Shown here: positions 1-7,466 of the stretch, in pieces
Layout of the letters: each line of letters starts with the position of its first letter
How positions within the stretch are numbered: position 1 is the first letter of the stretch
Assembly (NCBI GenBank): GCA_004377135.1
Contig: SOHS01000162.1
Coordinates: 1-31,243, forward strand
Direction of reading: 5' to 3'
DNA from: Dehalococcoidia bacterium
GTDB lineage: Bacteria; Chloroflexota; Dehalococcoidia; GIF9; AB-539-J10
Length of the DNA: 31,243 nucleotides
Notes under the pieces: model-generated
Seen by the model: only the letters and a program-made list of their open reading frames with translations
Databases searched by the model: none
Told to the model about the DNA's origin: nothing
Made by a program: the position numbers and the translations under genes

Positions 1-55
1 GTAGAGCAGCGGTTTCGTAAACCGCCGGTCGTCGGTTCGAATCCGACCGCTGGCT
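1..55 (+). tRNA. tRNA-Thr (anticodon CGU), 5' end cut by window edge
   Basis: The 3' three-quarters of a tRNA is present. The anticodon stem GCGGT/ACCGC (9-13, 21-25) encloses the loop TTCGTAA, giving anticodon CGT at 16-18, which reads ACG (Thr). A five-base variable region follows. The T arm GTCGG-TTCGAAT-CCGAC spans 31-47. The 3' acceptor strand is CGCTGGC (48-54) with discriminator T55. CCA is not encoded. The 5' acceptor strand and most of the D arm lie outside the window, so acceptor pairing cannot be checked. Confidence 0.93.
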
Positions 56-64
56 GGGGGTGAT

Positions 65-832
65 ATGGGCAAATTTGTCGATAAATTGCAGAGCCTTTCT
101 AAGTCTTCAACTACACCCATAGGTTTTCATCCTTCTGTCTCTGAACTAAAAAGCCCGGCAATGTTGCTTATTGCAGGATTGTCCGGGACAAAGGTCAATG
201 AAGCCAAAATCGTGGTTGATGTCAATGCCGATGCCGGGTTGATATTGGACGAGGACACAAGCGCCAGGATTGTTAGGCAAATGGTCGAAGCTGTGGGCAA
301 TATTCCTCTGGGGGTATTTATGAAGGGTGTGAGCGAAGAGAAAATAGATGAGCTTGCGAGCTTGGCGTGCGACTTTGTGGTTTTTGACATTGGGATACCT
401 GCCGCAGTATTACAAAAAGAAGAGGTAGGCAAATTTTTAATGATAGAGCCTTCATTAGATCAGGGTTTTGTTAAAGCCATTAATAGCCTTGACGTAGATG
501 GCGTGTTCATTAGTAGTAGAGGTGAAGACTCTTTTGTTGCTGTGGAGCATCTGCTTGTTTGTCGAAGATTCGTCGAAATCTTGGAGAAGCCGGTTATTAT
601 GGCTTTGCCTTCTTTGGTCACAAAGGCTGAGCTAACCAGTTTATGGCAAGCTGGGGTAGATGGCGTAGTTGTCCCGTCAACGCAGTCGGTTGAGGCATTG
701 GCAGAGCTAAAGAAGATGATTGGCGATCTGCCCGGAAGAGCCAGAGGTCGCCGTGCCAAAGCAGGTGTGAAGCTCCCTCATCATGGTGGGTTTGTGACTG
801 AGGAGGAGGATGAGGAACAAGAGGAAATTTAA
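65..832 (+). CDS. TIM-barrel-like protein of unknown function with acidic tail
   Basis: The product has 255 residues and no assigned function. Alternating hydrophobic strands and helices, such as VVFDIGIP, DGVFISS, KPVIMALPS and GVDGVVVPS, look like successive beta/alpha units of a TIM barrel. The late GVDGVVVP strand recalls the phosphate-binding end of FMN-dependent or HisA-like barrels, but no catalytic motif is recognisable. The last dozen residues are almost all acidic and follow a basic GRARGRRAK patch. The ATG at 65 is preceded by GGGGGTG right after the tRNA-Thr 3' end, so the gene is probably cotranscribed with the tRNA. No signal peptide or membrane segment is visible, so it is likely cytoplasmic. 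The coding call is firm and the fold is an inference. Confidence 0.8.
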   Translation: MGKFVDKLQSLSKSSTTPIGFHPSVSELKSPAMLLIAGLSGTKVNEAKIVVDVNADAGLILDEDTSARIVRQMVEAVGNIPLGVFMKGVSEEKIDELASLACDFVVFDIGIPAAVLQKEEVGKFLMIEPSLDQGFVKAINSLDVDGVFISSRGEDSFVAVEHLLVCRRFVEILEKPVIMALPSLVTKAELTSLWQAGVDGVVVPSTQSVEALAELKKMIGDLPGRARGRRAKAGVKLPHHGGFVTEEEDEEQEEI

Positions 833-861
833 CCTGAACCTGGCTTTGCCCAAAGTAAGTC

Positions 862-1479
862 ATGGAGACAAGCCTGGGCATATTTTTATTATCAGCAGCG
901 GGGATTTCCCTTCTTACTGGCGTTATGCTGCCCGGACCAATGACTGCGGCTACTATAGCCAAGGGTTATGGTGACAAACACGCTGGTGCCTGGATTGCAG
1001 CAGGGCATGCTGTTATTGAAATACCGCTCATAGCTGTAATTTATTTTGGATTCGGGCATTTCATCGACTCTCCCCAGGTGGAAGTGGGTATATATCTTGC
1101 CGGCGGCTTGATGCTGCTCTACCTGGGTTTCCGAATGTTTCGAGCTACTGGTGAGGCGCCTGGTGTGGTAGGCGGTCTACCAGCTAGCTCTTTACTGACA
1201 GGCATTGTAATTACGGGAACCAACCCAGCCTTTTACATATGGTGGGCGACTGTGGGTGCAGCCCTGGTAACTGGTGCTGCCAAGTTCGGGCTTGCCGGTG
1301 TTATTTTGTTTACCGTAGTGCACTTGCCTTGTGATTTTGCCTGGAGTGAATTTCTCTCTGTGAGTACATTTAAGTCAAGGCGGTGGTGGACACAGAAGGT
1401 GCGAAGGATTGTGTTTAGCGTTTGTGCTCTTATTCTAGCTGGCTTTGGTGTCTGGTTTTGCCTTTCGGCGTTTCTATAA
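862..1479 (+). CDS. LysE/RhtB-family amino-acid exporter
   Basis: This is a 205-residue inner-membrane protein with about six hydrophobic segments, the usual size and topology of the LysE/RhtB exporters that expel amino acids or small metabolites by proton exchange. The family PGP motif lies in TM1 (P24-G25-P26, in GVMLPGPMTA). The conserved GTNPAFYIWWATVG segment occurs near residues 112-127. The substrate cannot be predicted. The gene follows the TIM-barrel gene after 29 bases and probably shares its transcript. It ends 2 bases before the convergent guaB3 stop. The SD is weak (AAAG). Confidence 0.85.
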   Translation: METSLGIFLLSAAGISLLTGVMLPGPMTAATIAKGYGDKHAGAWIAAGHAVIEIPLIAVIYFGFGHFIDSPQVEVGIYLAGGLMLLYLGFRMFRATGEAPGVVGGLPASSLLTGIVITGTNPAFYIWWATVGAALVTGAAKFGLAGVILFTVVHLPCDFAWSEFLSVSTFKSRRWWTQKVRRIVFSVCALILAGFGVWFCLSAFL

Positions 1480-1481
1480 AC

Positions 1482-2627
1482 TCAAGGGACATTCTGGATT
1501 GCCTGCAAGTATTTCCCTTCGGTCTTTATAGATGGAGCAATAATCATCTTAACCTTATGCATTTCTTGAATGGTTCGAGCGCTGCATACCCCCATGCTAG
1601 TGCGCAGAGCGCCGATTAAGTTTTGAGTCCCGTCGGTGACGGAAGTAGGACCGAAGAGAATTTGCTCTAATGGGGCGGTAGTGCCAACTCTGACACGTGT
1701 CCCTCTAGGCAATGCCGGATGAGAATGAGACATGCCCCAGTGATAGCCTTTTCCTGGCGCTTCTGCCGCTTGAGCTAAAGGTGAGCCAATCATTACAGCG
1801 TCAGCACCGGCAGCAAATGCTTTGCATAAATCACCACCAGTGCGAATACCTCCATCTGTTATCACTGCTACGTATTTACCACTTTCTTTGAGATATGTTT
1901 CTCTAGCAGCGGCACAATTCAGAGTAGCAGTTATCTGGGGAACTCCAACGCCGATGACTTCCCTGGTGGTACAGGCAGCCCCAGGCCCCACTCCAACTAG
2001 GATGCCATCGACCCCTGTTCTCATTAGCTCTAATGCTGCGTTATAGCTGCAACAATTGCCTACTATGATAGGCAAGGACATTTGCTGGCATAGCTCAGGC
2101 AGGATAAGTCCCCGATAGCTCTTGGAGATGTGTCTGGCTGTGGTGACGGTAGATTGCACCACGAGTATATCCATCCCGGCATCCTTGGCTATAGGAGCCA
2201 ACCGTTTGGTATTAGCTGGAGTTACAGATACGGCACAGATGGCACCAGCCTGTTTTATTGCTCCAATGCGTTGGCTAATGAGCTTTTCCTTGATAGGCTC
2301 AGAGTAAATTTTTTGAAGCAGCGAAGTAACCTCTTGCTCAGGAGTTTGGGCAATTTGGTTTAAGACCTCATCGGGGTTCTCATACCTTGCCTGTACACCT
2401 TCTAGATTAAGGACAGCTAGCCCGCCAAGCTTGTTAAATTTAATAGTAAAGGTGGGGTCAACAATAGCATCCATAGCTGAGGCTAGAATGGGGATGGACA
2501 AGGTGTAATTTTTTACGGTAAAGTCTATGTTGGTTTGGTCAGGATTAAGGGTTACATCTCCGGGGACAAGTGCAACTTCATCAAATCCATAGGCGCGTTC
2601 CATCTCTTTGAATTTAAGGCGAGGCAT
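1482..2627 (-). CDS. guaB3: GuaB3-type IMP dehydrogenase-family protein
   Basis: The 381-residue product is an IMP dehydrogenase/GMP reductase-family barrel of the GuaB3 type. It lacks the CBS pair found in GuaB and starts with the GuaB3-like MPRLKFKEMERAYGFDEVAL. The catalytic loop GVGPGAACTTREVIGVGVPQ carries the nucleophilic cysteine C219, and the phosphate-binding DGGIRTGGDLCKA and AVMIGSPLA segments follow. IMPDH converts IMP to XMP with NAD+, the committed step to GMP. Cyanobacterial GuaB3 has been reported to have IMPDH activity, while other GuaB3 proteins are less certain. The gene diverges from rsmI, with a good promoter (2657-2685) in the shared 104-base gap. No canonical guaB is in the window, so whether this is the only IMPDH is unknown. 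Confidence 0.9.
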   Translation of the reverse strand: MPRLKFKEMERAYGFDEVALVPGDVTLNPDQTNIDFTVKNYTLSIPILASAMDAIVDPTFTIKFNKLGGLAVLNLEGVQARYENPDEVLNQIAQTPEQEVTSLLQKIYSEPIKEKLISQRIGAIKQAGAICAVSVTPANTKRLAPIAKDAGMDILVVQSTVTTARHISKSYRGLILPELCQQMSLPIIVGNCCSYNAALELMRTGVDGILVGVGPGAACTTREVIGVGVPQITATLNCAAARETYLKESGKYVAVITDGGIRTGGDLCKAFAAGADAVMIGSPLAQAAEAPGKGYHWGMSHSHPALPRGTRVRVGTTAPLEQILFGPTSVTDGTQNLIGALRTSMGVCSARTIQEMHKVKMIIAPSIKTEGKYLQAIQNVP

Positions 2628-2656
2628 TTTTCTTTACTTGAGAAAAGTTGCCACAA

Positions 2657-2685
2657 ACTATACAAGAATGGCGGTCTAAAGTCAA
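2657..2685 (-). promoter_or_regulatory. Sigma-70-type promoter of guaB3
   Basis: On the minus strand TTGACT (2680-2685), a 17-base spacer and TATAGT (2657-2662) make a near-consensus promoter. The predicted start near 2650 leaves a leader of about 22 bases before the ATG at 2627. Confidence 0.7.
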
Positions 2686-2694
2686 GGAAACTTG

Positions 2695-2723
2695 TAGATA
2701 AAATTATAGCTATTAAGTATAAT
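2695..2723 (+). promoter_or_regulatory. Promoter of rsmI, abutting the start codon
   Basis: TAGATA (2695-2700), a 17-base spacer and a perfect TATAAT (2718-2723). Only 8 bases separate the -10 box from the ATG at 2732, so initiation about 7 bases downstream would give an mRNA with almost no leader. Confidence 0.6.
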
Positions 2724-2731
2724 TGTAGGTC

Positions 2732-3424
2732 ATGCCTGTTCTTTATGTCATTGCCACTCCTATTGGCAATCTGGAAGATATTTCCCTGCGTGCCTTACGC
2801 CTTTTACGGGAGGTGAAACTTATTGCTGCTGAGGATACACGCACTACGCGCCACTTGCTTAACGCCCATAATATAAAAACTCCATTGACTAGTTATCATG
2901 AACATAGTAAAAGAGCTAAACTTGATTATTTATTGAATTACCTCGAGAAAGAAGATCTGGCTCTAGTTTCGGAAGCTGGCACGCCAGGGCTAAGTGATCC
3001 TGGTTACGAGCTTATTGTTGCTGCCATTGAGCACGGAATTTCTGTGGTACCGATTCCTGGTGCTTCAGCGGTGATTACCGCTTTAGTGGTTTCCGGGTTG
3101 CCGACCGACCAATTCCTTTACCTTGGGTTTTTGCCCCGCCGGAAGGGACAAAGGCAGCGTCTTTTCAGCTCAATAGTCGATGAACCAAGAACCATAGTGG
3201 CTTTCGAGACACCCCATCGCCTTAGGAAGGCATTGAGTGATATCGAAGAAATTCTAGGAAATAGAAGACTATCTGTATGCCGTGAGCTTACCAAAGTTCA
3301 CGAAGAGATTTTCCGGGGCAGAGTGAGCCAGGCTAGGGAGCATTTCGCCGAACCAAGAGGGGAATTTAGTCTCGTTATTGAAGGTAAGACTCGAGCTTGG
3401 TTGAAATTTCAAGAAAGGAGCTAA
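2732..3424 (+). CDS. rsmI: 16S rRNA (cytidine-1402 2'-O)-methyltransferase RsmI
   Basis: A tetrapyrrole-methylase-fold enzyme that uses SAM to methylate the 2'-O of C1402 in the 16S rRNA decoding centre. Diagnostic segments are the N-terminal LYVIATPIGNLEDIS, the loop AAEDTRTTRHLL, SEAGTPGLSDPGYE, and PIPGASAVITALVVSGLP, then GFLPRRKGQR and ETPHRLRKAL. At 230 residues it is shorter than the about 286 of the E. coli protein and stops just after FSLVIEG, so the extra C-terminal domain of longer RsmI proteins is missing. There is no SD upstream of the ATG. A small Cys-rich gene follows after 1 base. Confidence 0.95.
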   Translation: MPVLYVIATPIGNLEDISLRALRLLREVKLIAAEDTRTTRHLLNAHNIKTPLTSYHEHSKRAKLDYLLNYLEKEDLALVSEAGTPGLSDPGYELIVAAIEHGISVVPIPGASAVITALVVSGLPTDQFLYLGFLPRRKGQRQRLFSSIVDEPRTIVAFETPHRLRKALSDIEEILGNRRLSVCRELTKVHEEIFRGRVSQAREHFAEPRGEFSLVIEGKTRAWLKFQERS

Positions 3425-3425
3425 A

Positions 3426-3629
3426 ATGCGCCGTGGTTGTATTGCTACAGAAAAGGTGGAATGTGATGGTTGTCATTGTCCTATTGAATATGGAGAGCGC
3501 TATCTCTTAATCAACGGGGAAGGAGATGAAAAGCAACGTCTTTGTATTGATTGCTGCCTGAGCCGTGGTTATATCTCTTACGGAACGGAGAAAGGAAAGC
3601 AAATAATCACCTTTCTCCCCAAGGAATAA
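3426..3629 (+). CDS. Small zinc-binding-like protein of unknown function
   Basis: A 67-residue protein with an excellent SD (AAAGGAG) inside the end of rsmI, whose stop is 1 base away, so the two are translationally linked. Cysteines are arranged as C13-x2-C16 and C40-x2-C43 (with extra C18 and C44), separated by a GERYLLINGEGD hairpin, as in a small treble-clef or LIM-like zinc knuckle. No catalytic motif or membrane segment is present. The position between rsmI and metG suggests a translation-related role, but that is only context. Function is unknown. Confidence 0.75.
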   Translation: MRRGCIATEKVECDGCHCPIEYGERYLLINGEGDEKQRLCIDCCLSRGYISYGTEKGKQIITFLPKE

Positions 3630-3641
3630 ACGTTGGCAATC

Positions 3642-3673
3642 GTCATTTGAGAGCCTCGGCTCATGGCAATGAC
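3642..3673 (+). repeat. Short palindromic repeat with GTCATT/AATGAC ends
   Basis: A 32-base imperfect palindrome. The outer arms are GTCATT (3642-3647) and AATGAC (3668-3673), and the core arms are GAGC (3651-3654) and GCTC (3659-3662). Its right end overlaps the -35 box of the metG promoter. The outer arms match those of the element at 29966-30037. Confidence 0.55.
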
Positions 3674-3697
3674 ACGGGGCAATTAATGATTTACAAT
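3669..3697 (+). promoter_or_regulatory. Promoter of metG
   Basis: ATGACA (3669-3674), a 17-base spacer and TACAAT (3692-3697), each one mismatch from consensus. The predicted start near 3704 leaves a leader of about 17 bases with a GGGGGA SD before the TTG start at 3721. Confidence 0.6.
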
Positions 3698-3720
3698 AGG
3701 CTGACCTTTGGGGGAAGAAT

Positions 3721-5403
3721 TTGAGCGAGCGGATTTTTATCGGTGTTGCTTGGCCTTATGCCAATGGACCTCTACATTTAGGACATATCGCTGGTGCTTA
3801 TCTGCCAGCAGATATTTTTGCCCGTTATCATCGTCTTAAGGGCAATAAAGTGCTGATGGTTTCTGGTAGCGATCAGCACGGAGCGCCGATTACAATTCGT
3901 GCTGAACAAGAATCTACCACGCCACAAGAAATAGTGGACAAATATCATCAGCAATTTGTCGATTGCTGGGAAAAATTAGGTATCTCTTTCGATTTATTTA
4001 CCACTACTGGCACTCCAAATCATACACAAGTTACTCATGATATATTCCTCACTTTGCTAAATAGGGGCTATATTTACAAAGATAAGATGCTTCAAGCTTT
4101 CTGCCCCAAGTGCCAGAGGTTCCTTCCTGACCGCTATATAGAAGGTACCTGTCCTCACTGTGGCTTCACCCAAGCAAGAGGTGATGAATGCGATGAGTGT
4201 GGTAAGCCTTTGAATCCAGGGGAGCTTAAAGATATTCGCTGTCGCCTTTGTTCTACTACGCCTCGCTTTGAATCTTCGGAGCATTTCTTTTTGCGCCTTT
4301 CTTCTTTTCAGGACAAGTTGACTGACTGGATAAAAGAGCAGACTCATTGGCGGCGTAATGTGATTAGCACCACTTGGAAATTTCTGAACGAAGGATTAAA
4401 GGACAGGGCGATAACCCGTGATCTGGATTGGGGAGTGACTGTGCCGCAGCCAGGCTTTGAGCAGAAACGTATTTATGTATGGTTTGAGGCAGTCATTGGT
4501 TATTTATCGGCAAGCAAGGAATGGGCAAAATTGCAGGGAGATGATACCACCTGGCAAGCTTTCTGGCAAGACGATGCTAAGAGTTTCTATTTCATTGGCA
4601 AGGATAATATCTTTTTCCATACCCTTGTTTGGCCGACGATGTTGATGGGTTATGGTAGTCTGAATCTTCCTTATGATGTTCCAGCTAACGAATTTTTGAC
4701 TATCGAAGGCAGGAAGCTTTCTACTAGCCGTGGTTGGGCAATCTGGCTGCATGATTACCTGGAACGGTATGAACCAGATCCTTTGAGGTATGCTTTGGCA
4801 GTGAATATGCCTGAGACCGGGGACAGCGATTTTTCCTGGCGTGAATTCCTTCGTCGTAATAATAATGAGTTGGTAGCCACCTATGGTAATTTAGCTCATC
4901 GTGTTCTCACCTTTGCTTATCGTAATTTCGATGGAGCTGTGCCTGCGCCGGGTGAATTGAATGAACGTAGCCGGAGCTTGCTTCATGAGGCTGAAGTTGC
5001 CTTAGATGCTGTGGATAAGTTGCTTTACCGTTGTGAGTTTAAAAGGGCGGTCAAGGAAGCTATGACTCTAGCTCAGGAAGCTAATCGCTATCTTGATGAA
5101 CAAGCTCCGTGGAAGACAATCAAAACAGAGCGAGAGACTTCGGCTAAATCCGTCTATGCTGTTCTTTCTGTGCTGACAGCATTGAAAACTGTTTTCTATC
5201 CTTTCCTTCCTTTCAGTTCCGAAAAGCTTCATTCCTTTCTTGGATTTGATGGTAATGTGAAGGAACAAGGTTGGAAAATTCAGTTTTTACCCCCGGGGCA
5301 GAAAATTCGCCAGCCCCAGCCGCTATTTGTTAAGTTAGATGAAGATATTGTTGCCGAAGAAACAAGCCGGCTTGGCTCCCTGAAAGAAAATCAAGAAATT
5401 TGA
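3721..5403 (+). CDS. metG: Methionyl-tRNA synthetase
   Basis: A class I aminoacyl-tRNA synthetase that charges tRNA-Met for initiation and elongation. The nucleotide-binding HIGH motif is HLGH (19-22). The connective peptide has four CxxC pairs (C128/C131, C144/C147, C157/C160, C174/C177), i.e. the two-knuckle zinc arrangement. The KMSKS loop is a variant, KLSTS (332-336), in EGRKLSTSRG. At 560 residues it ends after the anticodon-binding helical domain and lacks the C-terminal EMAP/Trbp111 tRNA-binding domain seen in many bacterial MetRS. The start is TTG at 3721, supported by GGGGGA upstream. It converges on ftsH with a 27-base gap in which I see no convincing terminator. Confidence 0.95.
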   Translation: MSERIFIGVAWPYANGPLHLGHIAGAYLPADIFARYHRLKGNKVLMVSGSDQHGAPITIRAEQESTTPQEIVDKYHQQFVDCWEKLGISFDLFTTTGTPNHTQVTHDIFLTLLNRGYIYKDKMLQAFCPKCQRFLPDRYIEGTCPHCGFTQARGDECDECGKPLNPGELKDIRCRLCSTTPRFESSEHFFLRLSSFQDKLTDWIKEQTHWRRNVISTTWKFLNEGLKDRAITRDLDWGVTVPQPGFEQKRIYVWFEAVIGYLSASKEWAKLQGDDTTWQAFWQDDAKSFYFIGKDNIFFHTLVWPTMLMGYGSLNLPYDVPANEFLTIEGRKLSTSRGWAIWLHDYLERYEPDPLRYALAVNMPETGDSDFSWREFLRRNNNELVATYGNLAHRVLTFAYRNFDGAVPAPGELNERSRSLLHEAEVALDAVDKLLYRCEFKRAVKEAMTLAQEANRYLDEQAPWKTIKTERETSAKSVYAVLSVLTALKTVFYPFLPFSSEKLHSFLGFDGNVKEQGWKIQFLPPGQKIRQPQPLFVKLDEDIVAEETSRLGSLKENQEI

Positions 5404-5430
5404 ATCTTACCTTGACCCTTGCTTTTTGAC

Positions 5431-7275
5431 TTAGCCGGGACTTGGCTGGGGTGCTAAGCCTTTAAATATTTTATCGAGATCAGGTTCATCCAGAGTTTCA
5501 TGAGCTTTAAGCTCTTCAGCTAGCTGTTTTAGTTTCTTCTTGTTTGCGGTTAGAATTTTCTTGGAGTTCCTGTAGGCCCCTTGGATAATCGCGTGCACCT
5601 CATCATCAATTTCGTTGGCTATCTTATCGCCATAATCCCTTTGTTCGCTTATCTCGCGACCTAGAAAGACAAGTTCTTGTCTTTGCCCAAAGATTCGCGG
5701 ACCCAATTTATCACTCATTCCATACTCAGTGACCATTTTTCTGGCTAGCTTGGTTGCTTGCTCCAAGTCGTTTTGGGCACCTGTAGTAATGTCACCGAAG
5801 GTGATTTCCTCGGCAACACGTCCGCCCAAGAGTACTGCTAAGCTGTCATTGAACTGAGACTTAGTCCATAAATACCGGTCTTCGGCCGGCAACAAGCGTG
5901 TCCAGCCGCCAATCATCCTTCGAGGAACAATGGAAATCTTATGCACAGGATCAGCATTGGGCAACAGCCTGGCAGTCAAGGCATGGCCACTTTCGTGGTA
6001 AGCAGTTATTTCCTTCTCCTTTGGGCTTATTACACGGCTTTTCCTTTCCGGTCCAGCCATAGTACGGTCGGCAGCATCCTCAAGCTCCTTTAAGGTGATA
6101 TCTTTACGATTGCGCCGGGCAGCCAGGATGGCTGCTTCATTGATCAGATTAGCTAAGTCAGCGCCGCTGAAGCCCGGCGTTTGCTTGGCTATAGTCTCAA
6201 GGTCGGTTTCCGTAGCCAGTGGTTTGCCTTTGGCGTGTACCTCTAGAATAGCCTTGCGGCCTTTTATATCGGGTAGGTCGATGACAATGTGGCGATCGAA
6301 ACGGCCGGGGCGTAACAAGGCCGGGTCGAGTATATCGGGGCGATTGGTGGCGGCCACGATAATAATGTTAACACCGGTATCGAAGCCATCCATCTCAGCC
6401 AGAATTTGATTCAGAGTTTGCTCCCGCTCGTCGTGTCCTCCACCTAAGCCAGCACCACGGTGTCGACCAACGGCATCGATTTCATCAATAAATATAAGGG
6501 ATGGTGCGTTACGCTTGGCTTGTTCAAAAAGATCTCTGACCCTGGCGGCACCCACGCCCACGAACATCTCCACAAATTCGCTACCACTAATAGAATAGAA
6601 AGGTACCCGGGCCTCTCCAGCTATAGCTTTGGCTAACAAAGTCTTACCTGTCCCTGGTGGTCCTACTAGGAGCACTCCTCGAGGTACGCGTCCCCCCAGT
6701 GCCTGGAATTTCTGGGGGGACTTGAGGAATTCCACTATTTCCTGAACCTCTTCTTTCGCCTCTTCTGCTCCGGCTACATCGGCGAAAGTTACATCGGGCC
6801 TTTTGTCGAGACTTAATCGGGCACGACTTTTGCTGAAATTGAAAGCTTGTGTGCCAGCGCCACGGGCGGCACGGAAGAATAAGAAGTAAAATAATGCCCC
6901 AAGCAGCACAATGGGTAGAATGACTGTTAGTGCTATCGTTCCCCAATCAAAGCCACTAGCTGTAGCATAGAAATCTATCCCTCCTGCTCCCAGGTCTATC
7001 CCTTCTTCTCCCAGATAAGTTACCACGGCATCGGTATCAGCCTTGAATACCGTTGTAATTATGGCCTTACCCTCCTGACCACCTTGTAAACCAGTCAGCG
7101 TCTCACCATCATGCTCTATGGTGTCAATTTCCGCCTGTTTAGCACTCTCGACAAACTCAGGCAGGCTTACTGGCGTAGGCCCTTCTTCGGACGTAACACG
7201 GGCGATTATTAGAGCCCCTACCACTACTAGAAGCAGTATGTAAAAAAACCCGCTACGCCACCATTTTGTTTGCAT
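5431..7275 (-). CDS. ftsH: ATP-dependent zinc metalloprotease FtsH
   Basis: A membrane-anchored AAA+ protease that unfolds and degrades unassembled membrane proteins and short-lived regulators as a hexamer. Seen in order: TM1 (about 8-24), an extracytoplasmic region, TM2 (about 112-134), Walker A GPPGTGKT (205-212), Walker B IFIDEID (261-267), the SRH with LRPGRFDR (321-328), and the zinc-protease motif HESGH (427-431). The length of 614 is normal. The C-terminus ends LAPQPSPG without a long tail. The start ATG at 7275 has GAGGA upstream and its own promoter with a perfect TATAAT. It is monocistronic, divergent from rsfS. Confidence 0.97.
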   Translation of the reverse strand: MQTKWWRSGFFYILLLVVVGALIIARVTSEEGPTPVSLPEFVESAKQAEIDTIEHDGETLTGLQGGQEGKAIITTVFKADTDAVVTYLGEEGIDLGAGGIDFYATASGFDWGTIALTVILPIVLLGALFYFLFFRAARGAGTQAFNFSKSRARLSLDKRPDVTFADVAGAEEAKEEVQEIVEFLKSPQKFQALGGRVPRGVLLVGPPGTGKTLLAKAIAGEARVPFYSISGSEFVEMFVGVGAARVRDLFEQAKRNAPSLIFIDEIDAVGRHRGAGLGGGHDEREQTLNQILAEMDGFDTGVNIIIVAATNRPDILDPALLRPGRFDRHIVIDLPDIKGRKAILEVHAKGKPLATETDLETIAKQTPGFSGADLANLINEAAILAARRNRKDITLKELEDAADRTMAGPERKSRVISPKEKEITAYHESGHALTARLLPNADPVHKISIVPRRMIGGWTRLLPAEDRYLWTKSQFNDSLAVLLGGRVAEEITFGDITTGAQNDLEQATKLARKMVTEYGMSDKLGPRIFGQRQELVFLGREISEQRDYGDKIANEIDDEVHAIIQGAYRNSKKILTANKKKLKQLAEELKAHETLDEPDLDKIFKGLAPQPSPG

Positions 7276-7293
7276 ATCTTTATCCTCGTTTTA

Positions 7294-7322
7294 ATTATAG
7301 CAGATATATCACAAACTGAAAA
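7294..7322 (-). promoter_or_regulatory. Promoter of ftsH
   Basis: On the minus strand TTTTCA (7317-7322), a 17-base spacer and a perfect TATAAT (7294-7299), 18 bases upstream of the ftsH ATG. GAGGA lies between the box and the start codon. Confidence 0.65.
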
Positions 7323-7414
7323 ATTTCATTCGCAAATTTGCAAGTGGAATATTACCACAGTAGAGCTCTGATGCCGGGTACACTATTTTCAAAATATACA
7401 TGGCAGGATAGTCC

Positions 7415-7444
7415 TTGGTCAAATGTTGCCATAAATGATATAAT
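7415..7444 (+). promoter_or_regulatory. Promoter of rsfS
   Basis: TTGGTC (7415-7420), an 18-base spacer and a perfect TATAAT (7439-7444). It lies just before a strong AAGGAGG SD (7449-7455). Transcription would begin near 7451, so upstream ATG or TTG codons in the same frame could not be used from this promoter. Confidence 0.5.
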
Positions 7445-7466
7445 ATGGAAGGAGGTCACGGCCTTT

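Noticed and set aside
127..759. Reverse-strand open frames in the TIM-barrel gene
   Set aside because: They are shadows of a better frame, with no SD and no family likeness.
7338..7466. N-terminal extension of RsfS
   Set aside because: It lies upstream of a promoter and SD, and the sequence has no RsfS likeness.
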